From Bacillota bacterium (GTDB lineage Bacteria; Bacillota; Clostridia; Acetivibrionales; DSM-1351), in contig JAEZIB010000055.1 of assembly GCA_023416275.1 (NCBI GenBank), positions 8,248 to 72,247 of the forward strand: a stretch of 64,000 nt of DNA, given 5' to 3'. The translations under genes were made by a program, and so were the position numbers. Within the stretch, counting starts at the first letter, position 1; every line of letters starts with the position of its first letter. This document shows positions 26,858 to 35,935 of the stretch, in pieces. The notes beneath the pieces were generated by a model. The model was not told the origin of the DNA and made no database searches. It worked only from the letters and a program-made list of their open reading frames with translations.

Positions 26858-27391
26858 TTATTTAGTTTTCCAATTTGAAAACAATCCAACATTCTGTGCT
26901 AGAAATTCCTTTGAAATTGTTATATTTGTTCCGTCCTCAGTCTTATTGTCTTTCATTATCGGAACAGGATTACAACCACCCTTAACTAATTCAACTTGAT
27001 CTGCACTAAATCTATTGCCACAGTTCTGACATACAAGTACATCTTCCTCTTGGATATAATATCCTCTACCAGAATCATAGCATACCTGACAGGTATTTAA
27101 TGCTGTCCTTACAGTTCCATCACTAGCTTTAAGCGCAATAATTTCCATATCAGTTCCATCAACCGAATAGGGATAATACTTAGCTGTCTCAGAAACTTCA
27201 CTTATAGGTATTACTAAATCACTATTATTAGCTGATGTCTGGCTTGCTATTTTAGTACTTTTTCCTACAACTCCAATAATTGTAAATATTGCTGCAATTA
27301 AAACTAATACCACACTAGCAATTACTACTATATTATTTGGGGATTTTTTCAAATTTTTAGAAGCATTTTTATTCTGATTAATTTTACTCAT
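26858..27391 (-). CDS. Membrane-anchored DUF2318 protein
   Basis: A 177-residue protein with one N-terminal membrane anchor (VVIASVVLVLIAAIFTIIGVVG). Its extracytoplasmic DUF2318 domain carries NTCQVCYDSGRGY and VLVCQNCGNRF, two CxxC pairs, followed by GGCNPVPI. DUF2318 proteins bind metal and occur with iron- or copper-transport systems. A GGAGGAGAC site precedes the ATG at 27391. It is a single-gene unit with its own copy of the tandem activator box, upstream of the copA operon, so it probably belongs to the same copper-type response. Confidence 0.85.
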   Translation of the reverse strand: MSKINQNKNASKNLKKSPNNIVVIASVVLVLIAAIFTIIGVVGKSTKIASQTSANNSDLVIPISEVSETAKYYPYSVDGTDMEIIALKASDGTVRTALNTCQVCYDSGRGYYIQEEDVLVCQNCGNRFSADQVELVKGGCNPVPIMKDNKTEDGTNITISKEFLAQNVGLFSNWKTK

Positions 27392-27422
27392 GTCTCCTCC
27401 ATCTCCTTGAATTGTTAAGCTT

Positions 27423-27455
27423 ATATTAGCATCAATATGTGAAGATTTTATGGAG
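27423..27455 (-). promoter_or_regulatory. Activator box and -10 of the DUF2318 promoter
   Basis: On the minus strand, CTCCAT-N5-CTTCAC is followed by TAATAT 27 nt from the box start. The transcript would begin about 25 nt before the start codon. Confidence 0.7.
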
Positions 27456-27470
27456 AAGAGAAAAATACGC

Positions 27471-27515
27471 TAAACTACCACACCAATAGATTTTTTGTAT
27501 GCGAAGTTTGAATAC
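27471..27515 (+). repeat. Truncated family-B repeat
   Basis: ACTACCACACCAATAGATT and GTATGCGAAGTTTGAA are retained, and the left outer arm is missing. It lies directly after the chemoreceptor stop codon. Confidence 0.6.
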
Positions 27516-27516
27516 A

Positions 27517-29577
27517 CTATATTTTAAAAATTTCTACAAATTTACTTAGATTCTTTGATAGAATGTTGAATACACTTGAATTATCATGAACTTTTATTAC
27601 AGCTGCCATCTGTTCCTCTGTATATTGTTGCACATTGTTTGAGCTAGACGCAATTTCTGATGCTGAAGCATTTATTTCTTGAACCAAATGGACTAAATTA
27701 TCTTTTTGAAAATCCATTTCCTGTAAATAATCAGTAATATCCTGCAGCTTTGAATTTATATTTTCTATATACTTTGCAATCTCGGAAAAGCTGGCTTTTG
27801 TTTCAGTTACCGATTTGTTTTGTGAGTCAGCGCTTTCGCTTACTTCTTTAAAGGAGTCAGTAATTCTTGTAGTATTTATTACTATATTTTCAATCATGCT
27901 TTTTATAGAAACGGTCTGAATATTAGTTTGTTCCGATAAGTCTTTTATTTCTTTTGCAACTATTGTAAATCCCTTTCCAGACTCTCCTGCTCTAGATGCT
28001 TCAATAGTAGCATTTAGTGACAATAGGTGGGTCTGTTTTGCAATGTTTTGAATAGTTTCAGTAATAGTGTTTATTTGTTTCATTTCCTGCTGTAATTCAT
28101 AAACTACATTCTTCATAAGGTTGGTGTTATTTAAATTGTATAAAGAGTTTTTTTCCAGTTTTTCAAGCTGTTCTTTACCTTTTTCAGTGGAACTATTTAA
28201 TAGCCCTAGATAGCTATATACATTTTGAGAAAGCTCTCTTGATGTAGCAATTTGTTTTGCAAGGCTTTCAATACCCTTTGAGGCATAATTTGTATTATCT
28301 GCTTGCTTTATAATGTTTTCACTAATGTTTGAAATTGACTTCTTGGCAAATTCTGATTTTTCTATAGAACAACATGCTGCTTGATACATAACGCTTGTCA
28401 TATTGTCTATCTCTTTAGAAGCGGTATTTATATTTGATATTAAATTATTCAAATTTAATACCATTTTATAAAAGTTTTTTCTTAAGCTATTTATCTCGTA
28501 AATATTGCTGTTGCCACTCTCAAACACTATTTCTAGGCACCCAGCTTCAACCGCCTTCATTTGTTTAGTTAATTCAACTACTGGTTTTGATATATGGCTT
28601 GAATATACTATCGATATTATTAAAGCAAGGATTAGTGATATAAGAATTACAATCAAAAACACAAATATGTATTTTTTTACAGGTAACATGACATCAGTAT
28701 AGTTCATTTGATAACACACTATCCAACTTGAAAGCTTGGACTTATTCATTTCCAATACCTTTTTTACATTTGAATCAATATATGTAATGTGCTCCATACC
28801 AGCATGATGACTTATTTGCTCAATAAGACTTTTATTTGATATTTTCTTATTTATCATTTCCTTATTATGATGGTAGATTATATTTAGATTATTGTCTAAT
28901 ATCAATATTTCACTTTGTAAATTTTTATTATCGACAAGGCTAAAAAAATTATTGTAGTTTACTAATGCTGTAATACTACCTGAAAAGCCTGCAAGACTTT
29001 TTACAAGCTTCGTAATTGGAATAACATTTCTTTTTAATTCTTCAGAATAGAAAGGATTTCCTACTATAACTTCATTATCTTTTAGTACTTTTATCTTTTC
29101 AAATAATTGAAGGTCATAGAAAAACTTGTCTTTAAATAACCTATAATTTTTCGCACCAACTACAGCAATTTTACCATTCTTATCACATAAATACATTGTT
29201 TCAATTAGCCCTTCAGAACTGGTAACAATGTTTTTCATAGAAAGCTGAATTGCACTATATATAGAAGTGTCCATTTCAACGTTTTTACTGTTTAATATCT
29301 CTAGCCCTACTAAAAAGTCTGATTGTGAAGATACACCTTTTATTAAACTATCAATGCTGTTTATTTTTTCATCAATATTATTCACTGTATTATAAGAACT
29401 GGTTTTTAATGTGTTTAATGATAGCTCTGTTATCTTTCCTATCGTTGTTATATAAGTAGAAGTTCCGATTGCCAATACTGGTATTAGTGCCACAAAAACA
29501 AGTACTAAAAGCAACTGCTTACGTAGTGTATTCTTTCTATGCTTTTCTTTTTTATATAAACGATTAGATATTTTCAT
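27517..29577 (-). CDS. Methyl-accepting chemotaxis protein
   Basis: About 686 residues. The first membrane segment is [18 protein letters not shown] near residue 25. A large extracytoplasmic sensing region of about 270 residues (dCache-like pattern with [15 protein letters not shown] and [18 protein letters not shown]) follows, then a second membrane segment ([23 protein letters not shown]), HAMP, and a coiled-coil signalling domain. The signalling tip is [45 protein letters not shown] and intact. It signals to CheA/CheW for chemotaxis; the ligand is unknown. The ATG at 29577 has a GGAG site, and a TTG at 29589 overlaps that site. It appears monocistronic. Confidence 0.92.
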   Translation of the reverse strand: MKISNRLYKKEKHRKNTLRKQLLLVLVFVALIPVLAIGTSTYITTIGKITELSLNTLKTSSYNTVNNIDEKINSIDSLIKGVSSQSDFLVGLEILNSKNVEMDTSIYSAIQLSMKNIVTSSEGLIETMYLCDKNGKIAVVGAKNYRLFKDKFFYDLQLFEKIKVLKDNEVIVGNPFYSEELKRNVIPITKLVKSLAGFSGSITALVNYNNFFSLVDNKNLQSEILILDNNLNIIYHHNKEMINKKISNKSLIEQISHHAGMEHITYIDSNVKKVLEMNKSKLSSWIVCYQMNYTDVMLPVKKYIFVFLIVILISLILALIISIVYSSHISKPVVELTKQMKAVEAGCLEIVFESGNSNIYEINSLRKNFYKMVLNLNNLISNINTASKEIDNMTSVMYQAACCSIEKSEFAKKSISNISENIIKQADNTNYASKGIESLAKQIATSRELSQNVYSYLGLLNSSTEKGKEQLEKLEKNSLYNLNNTNLMKNVVYELQQEMKQINTITETIQNIAKQTHLLSLNATIEASRAGESGKGFTIVAKEIKDLSEQTNIQTVSIKSMIENIVINTTRITDSFKEVSESADSQNKSVTETKASFSEIAKYIENINSKLQDITDYLQEMDFQKDNLVHLVQEINASASEIASSSNNVQQYTEEQMAAVIKVHDNSSVFNILSKNLSKFVEIFKI

Positions 29578-29660
29578 ATTTTTCTCCAATTAAAAAGTGT
29601 GTATAATTTAAAGTTATAATCAAAGCTTATGATTTTGTATGCATTTACTTGGAATAATAC

Positions 29661-29702
29661 ACAGACCGCAGTACTCTTTTTTCCAAAGCACTACGGTCTA
29701 TG
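29661..29702 (-). terminator. Hairpin after pstS, weak terminator candidate
   Basis: AGACCG(C/T)AGT arms pair around a 17-nt loop about 30 nt past the pstS stop. The minus-strand tail is not T-rich, so intrinsic termination is doubtful. Confidence 0.4.
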
Positions 29703-29730
29703 TTATTTTTAAAGGGGGGAGTAATTGCTA

Positions 29731-30687
29731 TTATTTTAATTTTGCTTTCTCAGCATCGTAACTCTCTAGAGGAATGTATCCAACCTGTTCTGTAAGAATA
29801 GTGGCATTTTCAAGATAGAAGTCTACAAAAGCTTTTACTTGAGGCTCATTCATTCTTGCTTTATTTATATAGATGTATAGAGGTCTTGACAGAGGAGCAT
29901 ATGAATTATTCTTTATTGTTTCAAAGGTAGGTTCAACTGGACCCTTTCCCGCATCAATTTTAAGTACATTAAGCTTATCAGCATTTTCTTCATAATATGA
30001 GAAGCCAAAGTAGCCTAATGCGTTTTTGTCTCCTGTAATACCCTGTACTAAAACATTGTCATCCTCACTTGGAGTATAGTCTGTTCTAGATTCTTTAGCT
30101 TTTCCGTTAATTTCTTCTGTAAAATATTCAAAGGTTCCTGAATCTGTTCCTGGTCCGTACAATTTAATAGGTTCATTTGGCCAGCTTGAATTTACATCTT
30201 TCCATGTCTTAACAGTACTATCTTTAGCCCACATCTTATTTAACTCTTCTACAGTAATAGTTTTTGCCCAAGTGTTGTCTTTGTTTACTACTACGGATAT
30301 TCCGTCATATGCTACTTCTAACTCAATAAATTCAACTCCATTAGCTTTTGCTTTATCAATTTCCTCTTGCTTTATCTTTCTTGAAGCGTCACATATATCA
30401 ATTTCATTTGCAGCAAACTTCTTCATTCCTCCACCTGTTCCTGAGGATGCTACTGAAACCTCAACATCTGGTTGTTCATTTCTAAACTCTTCTGCAACTG
30501 CCATAGTAATAGGATACACTGTACTTGAACCATCAATAACTACTTTTCCACCAAGTTTGCTTTCTGCACCTCCTGCATTGTTGTCGGCATTGTCTGTTGT
30601 GCCATTTCCACAAGCAACCATTGAAGTGGTTAAAGCAACTCCAAGAATTATTGCTGCTATACGTTTTGCGTTTAAATATTTACTCAT
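29731..30687 (-). CDS. pstS: Phosphate-binding lipoprotein PstS
   Basis: A 318-residue lipoprotein with lipobox LTTSMVACGNG (Cys near residue 26). The phosphate-binding motifs are present: VIDGSSTVYPIT at the start of the mature domain, SSGTGGGMKKF, and GPGTDSGTFEYF. It feeds the PstCAB importer, whose genes are not adjacent. An AGGAGG site precedes the ATG at 30687. It is divergent from phoU-phoP, and the shared 800-bp region contains Pho-box-like repeats on both sides, so phosphate-starvation control is expected. Confidence 0.95.
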   Translation of the reverse strand: MSKYLNAKRIAAIILGVALTTSMVACGNGTTDNADNNAGGAESKLGGKVVIDGSSTVYPITMAVAEEFRNEQPDVEVSVASSGTGGGMKKFAANEIDICDASRKIKQEEIDKAKANGVEFIELEVAYDGISVVVNKDNTWAKTITVEELNKMWAKDSTVKTWKDVNSSWPNEPIKLYGPGTDSGTFEYFTEEINGKAKESRTDYTPSEDDNVLVQGITGDKNALGYFGFSYYEENADKLNVLKIDAGKGPVEPTFETIKNNSYAPLSRPLYIYINKARMNEPQVKAFVDFYLENATILTEQVGYIPLESYDAEKAKLK

Positions 30688-30967
30688 AAAAAATTTCCTC
30701 CTTAAATAAGATAAATGAATTAAAATAGAAAAATAAATATTCTCTATTTAACTAATCAACTTTCCCTGTCCAATAATACTAGTCTTACCTGATATCATTA
30801 GTTAAGCTGCTATAACTTTAATATGTCCTTAATTATTTATTTTCACAGATTAAAGTATAAAGTTGATTAAACTGCTGTAGCTAGCGCTGATTTTGCATTT
30901 CAGCAATTAGCTGTTGCTTATTACATTTTTATTATATTATGCATTTTTAAAGATAATATTTTGTTTG

Positions 30968-30994
30968 TGTTAATCATTGTTAATTAATAATTAA
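30968..30994 (-). promoter_or_regulatory. Pho-box-like repeats upstream of pstS
   Basis: On the minus strand, TTAATT, TTAACA and TTAACA occur at 11- and 10-bp steps, with TATTAT 9 nt beyond the last. It is weaker than the phoU box. Confidence 0.45.
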
Positions 30995-31235
30995 TAATTT
31001 TTTACAATTCGATTATTTTGAAAACAAACCTTTAATAATTATGAACACTGATAGAATAGTAAGTACCAAAGTTAGCTGCACGCAAAAGGTACTTTAACAT
31101 ATTTTAGATCAAACTATAATAATTTAGATTTCTTTGAGAAAACATTGTATTAATATTATTGGTTCTACATTGAATACCTACCTTATTTAATATCAAAAAA
31201 TATTATAAAATTAATAAGAATAGTTTATATAGAAA

Positions 31236-31302
31236 TAATTAACTTTTTATTTCATAAGCCTCCACACCTACAATTTTCAACTAGGAAAGTTGAGTAATTA
31301 AT
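31236..31302 (+). repeat. Decayed family-A repeat upstream of phoU
   Basis: The right half is intact (CACACCTACAATT, TTCAACTAGGAAAGTTGAGT). The left outer arm is reduced to AATTAACTTTTT. Confidence 0.6.
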
Positions 31303-31320
31303 TAAAAAACATAATTTTAA

Positions 31321-31359
31321 TTAACAACAACTTAACGCAGAATTAAACTTGCATTAAAG
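31321..31359 (+). promoter_or_regulatory. Four-repeat Pho box upstream of phoU-phoP
   Basis: TTAACA, TTAACG, TTAAAC and TTAAAG follow one another at exact 11-bp steps (31321, 31332, 31343, 31354). This matches the TTAACA direct-repeat sites of Gram-positive PhoP/PhoB regulators. Confidence 0.8.
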
Positions 31360-31486
31360 ATAAATTGATATTATTAAAGTGAATTTAATTTACTTTTAGC
31401 TAAAATAGATGTCTCAAGTAGCTTCTAATTCAAAAATAGGTTATCATTTCGCATACACCTATATTTATTGTTAAGGAGAGGATTAT

Positions 31487-32140
31487 ATGGTTAGAAATTC
31501 CTTTGATACTGAACTTGAAAATTTGCAGAATCTTATGGTTAGAATGGCAAGCCTTGTTGAGGAGTCTATTGAAAACTCAATACTTGCATTAAAGAAGCAG
31601 GATAAAGATTTAGCCAGGCAGGTATATGAAAATGACAATGCTATAGATAACTTAGAAAGCAAGATTGAGAAAATATGTATTAATCTTATTGCTAAACAGC
31701 AACCAATGGCAAAAGATTTACGAACAATCAGTGCTGCTCTTAAAATAATTACAGATATGGAACGAATAGCTGACCAAGCTGCAGATATTTCAGAATTAAT
31801 AATTAGAATGGGTAATGCAAAACACGTTAAACCTATAATAGATATTCCCATTATGGCAGATCACACGAAAAAAATGGTGGTTCGTGCTATTGATGCCTTT
31901 GTAAAACAGGATATTTATCTTGCAAAAGAGGTTTGCACTTCAGATGATGAGGTTGACAATTATTTCTCAAAAATTGTCTTGGAACTTATAAATATAATGA
32001 AAAACAACCCTGAAACTGTTATGCAAGCTACAGATTTAATGTTTATTGTTAAGTATTTAGAGCGTATAGGTGATCATGCCACTAACATTGCCGAATGGGT
32101 TGTTTTTAATGTAACAGGAACACATGAGCATATTTGCTGA
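31487..32140 (+). CDS. phoU: Phosphate-signalling protein PhoU
   Basis: A 217-residue all-helical protein made of two PhoU repeats. Metal-binding-type motifs are visible: KDLRTISAALKIITDMERIADQA in the first half and ATDLMFIVKYLERIGDHATNIAEWV in the second. It links Pst transporter activity to the PhoR/PhoP sensor system. A GGAGAGG site precedes the ATG. The response regulator follows by 31 bp in the same transcript. The transporter genes pstCAB and a phoR kinase are not in the window. Confidence 0.95.
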   Translation: MVRNSFDTELENLQNLMVRMASLVEESIENSILALKKQDKDLARQVYENDNAIDNLESKIEKICINLIAKQQPMAKDLRTISAALKIITDMERIADQAADISELIIRMGNAKHVKPIIDIPIMADHTKKMVVRAIDAFVKQDIYLAKEVCTSDDEVDNYFSKIVLELINIMKNNPETVMQATDLMFIVKYLERIGDHATNIAEWVVFNVTGTHEHIC

Positions 32141-32171
32141 TTTTACAAAAGCATTTGAGGTGAAATGACAA

Positions 32172-32879
32172 ATGTCCAAAAAGAATATTTACGTGGTAGA
32201 TGATGAATTTCATATTCAAGAATTGATTAAATATAGCCTTGAATTAAATGGTTATAATGTAACTTGCTTTAGCAACGGTGAAGACCTGTTAGCTCATATA
32301 TATAAGAATATTCCGGACTTATTCATTTTAGATATCATGCTTCCTGGTATTGATGGTTTTGAGGTATGCAGACAATTAAAACAGAATTCTATAACTCAGA
32401 ACATTCCCATCATTATGCTTACTGCAAAAAGCGAGGAGTTTGATAGGGTTCTTGGACTTGAATTAGGTGCTGATGACTATATAACCAAGCCTTTTAGTGT
32501 GCGTGAATTGTTCTCTAGAATAAAGGCTTTATTTAGAAGAATTAATACAAGTTCCCCACAAAAGACCCAAGACATTATAACTCATAAAAATATAACAATT
32601 GACTCTAGCCGAAGAGAAGTTTATAAGAATAATGAATTAATTGATATGCCTCTAAAGGAATTTGAACTTCTAAAAATGTTGATTAGTAATAAAGGTCAAG
32701 TCTTGTCAAGAGAGATTATTCTAGATAAAATATGGGGAATTGATTACTGCGCTGAAACTAGAACAGTTGATGTACATATTCGTTATTTGCGCCAAAAAAT
32801 TGAGGATGACGATGAAAATCCAAAATTTATTGAAACAATACGTGGAATAGGCTACAGATTTGTAGATAGTAATTTTTAA
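32172..32879 (+). CDS. phoP: PhoP/PhoB-type response regulator
   Basis: A 235-residue OmpR-family regulator. The receiver domain has VVDDEF, phospho-Asp in LFILDIMLPGIDGFE, and YITKPFSVREL. The winged-helix domain has MPLKEFELLKMLISNKGQVLSREI and TVDVHIRYLRQKIEDD. Its position after phoU and the 11-bp TTAAnn repeats upstream identify it as the phosphate regulator. The cognate kinase is not adjacent. It overlaps nothing and ends before a bidirectional terminator. Confidence 0.88.
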   Translation: MSKKNIYVVDDEFHIQELIKYSLELNGYNVTCFSNGEDLLAHIYKNIPDLFILDIMLPGIDGFEVCRQLKQNSITQNIPIIMLTAKSEEFDRVLGLELGADDYITKPFSVRELFSRIKALFRRINTSSPQKTQDIITHKNITIDSSRREVYKNNELIDMPLKEFELLKMLISNKGQVLSREIILDKIWGIDYCAETRTVDVHIRYLRQKIEDDDENPKFIETIRGIGYRFVDSNF

Positions 32880-32972
32880 AATTATTAATGAGATGTCCGT
32901 AAATTTATAACAATTATCTAAGAACGTTTCATTTCTTGTACCTAGTTGACATAATTTGATTTTAAATAGCAT

Positions 32973-33040
32973 CAAAAAACACAAATCCATCAAGGTTATA
33001 TAACGGATAAAACGCGACCTTGACATATTTGTGTTTTTTA
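32973..33040. terminator. Bidirectional terminator between phoP and metI
   Basis: An AAAAAACACAAAT / ATTTGTGTTTTTT outer stem and TCAAGGT / ACCTTGA inner stem lie between convergent genes. Confidence 0.92.
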
Positions 33041-33055
33041 TTCTTTCAATGATAG

Positions 33056-33715
33056 TTATTTTTTAGTTAATACTCTTGCAAATTTTTCGCCTAAACCTTG
33101 AATTATTTGTACTACTAAAATTAATAATGCTACAGAGATGAACATTACATCCATTTCATAGCGGTAATATCCAAATCTTATTGCCAAGTCCCCAATACCA
33201 CCACCGCCAACAGTTCCAGCCATAGCTGAAAAGCCTATAATACTTATTAATGTTACTGTAAACGCCCTAACTAAACCTGGTAATGCCTCAACTAAAAGCA
33301 CTCCCGAAATAATGTCCTTCAAGCTGCCTCCCATTGCCAAGGCTGCTTCAATTAAGCCTTTATCAACTTCCTCAAAAGCGGATTCTGCAAGTCTTGCAAA
33401 AAACGCGATTGATGCAACGGTCAAAGGCACCGATGCTGCTATAGGTCCAATTACAGTACCAGTAAGTTTCGCAGTAACTGGTACCAGCAGCACAAGCAGA
33501 ATTATAAACGGTATTGATCTTATGATATTAATAATAAAGCCTGCTATTGAGTTAATAAATCTGTTTTTATACAAAAGCTTTTTTGAAGTTATATATAAAA
33601 CTAAACCAAGAACAAATCCCAATATACAGGATATTAGTGAAGCGATTACTACCATTTGCAGTGTCTCTAGCGAAGCTTTCCCTAACTCTCCTAAAATTTC
33701 TATGTTATTTTCCAC
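33056..33715 (-). CDS. metI: Methionine ABC transporter permease MetI
   Basis: A 219-residue permease with five membrane helices and the EAA coupling loop (EEVDKGLIEAALAMGGSLKDIISGVLLVEALPGL). The GTVGGGGIGDLAIRFGYYRY segment is typical of MetI. It works with MetN and MetQ for D/L-methionine uptake. It is the last gene of the operon and ends near the bidirectional terminator. Confidence 0.94.
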   Translation of the reverse strand: MENNIEILGELGKASLETLQMVVIASLISCILGFVLGLVLYITSKKLLYKNRFINSIAGFIINIIRSIPFIILLVLLVPVTAKLTGTVIGPIAASVPLTVASIAFFARLAESAFEEVDKGLIEAALAMGGSLKDIISGVLLVEALPGLVRAFTVTLISIIGFSAMAGTVGGGGIGDLAIRFGYYRYEMDVMFISVALLILVVQIIQGLGEKFARVLTKK

Positions 33716-33828
33716 TTAAGCTCACCCTCCTCATTTATGTTATAGATGTATTATAATGCCAATATGCTTTCTTCTCCTCGTGATAGAAAATATACTAAAT
33801 AGAACGAATAAAAGCGCTCCCACAGAAT

Positions 33829-34839
33829 CTAAGAAATCTGCTTATATGGCACAATTTCTTCAACATTCTCAAAGATATATTGCCTTGCCTTTTGTCGTTC
33901 ATCCTCACTGCCTTCAATTGCAACAACTAATATCCCGATTGGTTGTTGCTGAATATACTCTATTTTGCCGTGCAAAATGTTAATAATAACATTAAACTTT
34001 TTGATTGCTAGCGAAATAATTGGCTCAACACTTCCTTCTCCTTTATATACCACTGTAAGTATTTCACCCTTTGTGTCTTTAACCACCTGAACTGGCAATT
34101 TAATGTTATCTTTTGTTAGCGCACGAGTAACTTCACTCGAAGGCGATGCAAAAATTCTATATGTATCATTTTCTTCTACAACGATTCCATCACTCATTAC
34201 TGCAATTCTATCAAAAAGTATCTTTGCAATTTCTAATTGGTGAGTTATAAATACTATTGTGATACATAGTTCTTTGTTAATTTTCTTTAGGAGTTCCAAA
34301 ATTTCATCTGTTGTTTGAACATCTAGAGCAGAAGTAGCTTCATCACATAATAGCACTTTTGGATTAGTAGCTAATGCTCTTGCAATACCAACACGCTGCT
34401 TCTGACCTCCACTGAGGTTTGATGGGTAAACGTGCTCTTTTTCAGTCAAGCCAACAATTTCAAGTAGTTCTTTAACTCTTGCTTCTCTATTTACTTTGGG
34501 ATAGTTTTGAATTTTAAGCGCAAACTCAATATTTTGGCCCACAGTCTTTCTTGATATCAAGTTGAAATGTTGAAAAATCATACCTATTTTTTTGCGAATA
34601 GTTCTAAGCTGTTTACCATTAATATTTGTTATATCTTCTCCATCAACAAATACCTTACCATTAGTCGGTTTTTGTAAACCATTTATTGTTCTAATGAGGC
34701 TGCTTTTCCCAGCCCCACTCATACCTACTATACCAAAAATTTCTCCCTTTTTTATATGTAGTGATACATCCTTTACGGCAGAAATCTTCTTATGCTGTTT
34801 TTGCTCAAATTCTACACTCACATTTTCAAGCTTAATCAT
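33829..34839 (-). CDS. metN: Methionine ABC transporter ATPase MetN
   Basis: About 336 residues. Walker A is GMSGAGKSS, the signature is LSGGQKQRVGIARA, Walker B is VLLCDEATSALD, and the H-loop is FITHQLE. A C-terminal NIL regulatory domain (residues about 255-335) normally binds methionine and inhibits transport. The ATG at 34839 has a GGAGG site; upstream in-frame codons are not family-like. It lies between metQ and metI, with a family-A repeat in the gap to metQ. Confidence 0.94.
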   Translation of the reverse strand: MIKLENVSVEFEQKQHKKISAVKDVSLHIKKGEIFGIVGMSGAGKSSLIRTINGLQKPTNGKVFVDGEDITNINGKQLRTIRKKIGMIFQHFNLISRKTVGQNIEFALKIQNYPKVNREARVKELLEIVGLTEKEHVYPSNLSGGQKQRVGIARALATNPKVLLCDEATSALDVQTTDEILELLKKINKELCITIVFITHQLEIAKILFDRIAVMSDGIVVEENDTYRIFASPSSEVTRALTKDNIKLPVQVVKDTKGEILTVVYKGEGSVEPIISLAIKKFNVIINILHGKIEYIQQQPIGILVVAIEGSEDERQKARQYIFENVEEIVPYKQIS

Positions 34840-34928
34840 AATAACCTCCACCTTTGTGATTCCGACACTAAAAAACAGTAAATTATCTATGGAGAACACT
34901 TCTGTATTCCATCACTTTATATTACTTA

Positions 34929-34992
34929 TTTAATCAACTTTCCCAGTTGAAGTATAGGTGTTAACTTATCAATGGAAAGTCGAGTTAATTAT
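34929..34992 (-). repeat. Family-A repeat between metQ and metN
   Basis: A nearly complete copy in minus orientation. TCAACTTTCCCAGTTGAA, TATAGGTGTT and TTATCAATGGAAAGT are all kept. Its end overlaps the metQ stop codon. Confidence 0.8.
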
Positions 34993-35881
34993 TAAACCAT
35001 TCTGGAAAATCAAAATCCTTAAAAATGTTTTTGCTATCAAGTATTACTGTTCTAAATACATCAGATTTTACTATTTCCTCAATATCCTTAACAAACTGTA
35101 CATCTTTATCAGCCGTTCTCACTGCAATAATATTTTTATAAGGTTCTGCAAGCTTTTCTTTTGCAACAGCATCAGCCAAGGATAAACCTGCCGAAATAGC
35201 ATAGTTTCCGTTTATAATCGCAATGTCGGCACTATCTAGAGTTCTTGGTAATTGTGCTGCTTCAGCAGGTGTAAACTTCAGCTTTTTAGGATTTTCTGCG
35301 ATATCCTTTTCTGAGGCCTTTGTCAAGTCAATATCAGATTTTAAGGCTATCAATTTTTCTTGGACTAGGAATTTAAGAGCCCTCGCTAAATTTGGAACGT
35401 CATTCGGAAGAGTTACAACGGCTCCTTCGGGAAGTTCTGCAAGTGTCTTGTATCTCTTTGAGAAAATCCCCATACTGGCTGTTGGAATACTGATAACACT
35501 GCTTAATTCTAGTTTATGTTCCTTTGAAAAATTTTCTAGATAAATTGAATGTTGAAATATGTTAACATTTATTTCACCATTGCCCAATGCAAGGTTTGGC
35601 TGAACGTAATCACTAAACTCAATGAGTTTTACGGCATATCCCTTTTTCTCCAATTCAGGCTGTATTGAAAGTTTGGCCATGTCACCATATGGACCTGGCG
35701 CTACTCCAATTACTATTTCCTTTACTTCTTTATTATCTGCTTTTACTGAATCAGAACTTGTCGATTGTTGTGTTGACAAGTTTGTTGATTCCTTATTATT
35801 ACTACTTCCGCATCCTACTGCACCTATACCCAATACTAATGTTAGAAAAATTGCACTACTTATTTTTAATAATTTTTTCAT
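34985..35881 (-). CDS. metQ: Methionine-binding lipoprotein MetQ (NlpA family)
   Basis: About 298 residues. The lipobox is GIGAVGCGSSN (Cys near 23). The NlpA fold motifs are IVIGVAPGPYGDMAKL, EINVNIFQHSIYLENF, and ADIAIINGNYAISAGL. It captures methionine for MetNI. The start at 35881 has GGTGGAG upstream. It begins only 54 bp after the 2-oxoacid oxidoreductase beta gene on the same strand, so transport and oxidation genes appear to share one transcript. No S-box riboswitch is visible here. Confidence 0.92.
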   Translation of the reverse strand: MKKLLKISSAIFLTLVLGIGAVGCGSSNNKESTNLSTQQSTSSDSVKADNKEVKEIVIGVAPGPYGDMAKLSIQPELEKKGYAVKLIEFSDYVQPNLALGNGEINVNIFQHSIYLENFSKEHKLELSSVISIPTASMGIFSKRYKTLAELPEGAVVTLPNDVPNLARALKFLVQEKLIALKSDIDLTKASEKDIAENPKKLKFTPAEAAQLPRTLDSADIAIINGNYAISAGLSLADAVAKEKLAEPYKNIIAVRTADKDVQFVKDIEEIVKSDVFRTVILDSKNIFKDFDFPEWFNN

Positions 35882-35935
35882 ATTTTCTCCACCTTTCATA
35901 AAGTTCACTATCTGCACTTGACGATAAAAATTGTC

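Larger units (their letters stand above)
30688..31486. other. Divergent regulatory region between pstS and phoU
   Basis: About 800 bp without a gene, extremely AT-rich. It holds a weaker Pho-like box for pstS (30968-30994), a half family-A repeat (31236-31302), the four-repeat Pho box of phoU (31321-31359) and a phoU leader ending in AAGGAGAGG. The fragment TAATCAACTTTCC at about 30751 is a lone family-A end. Confidence 0.65.
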
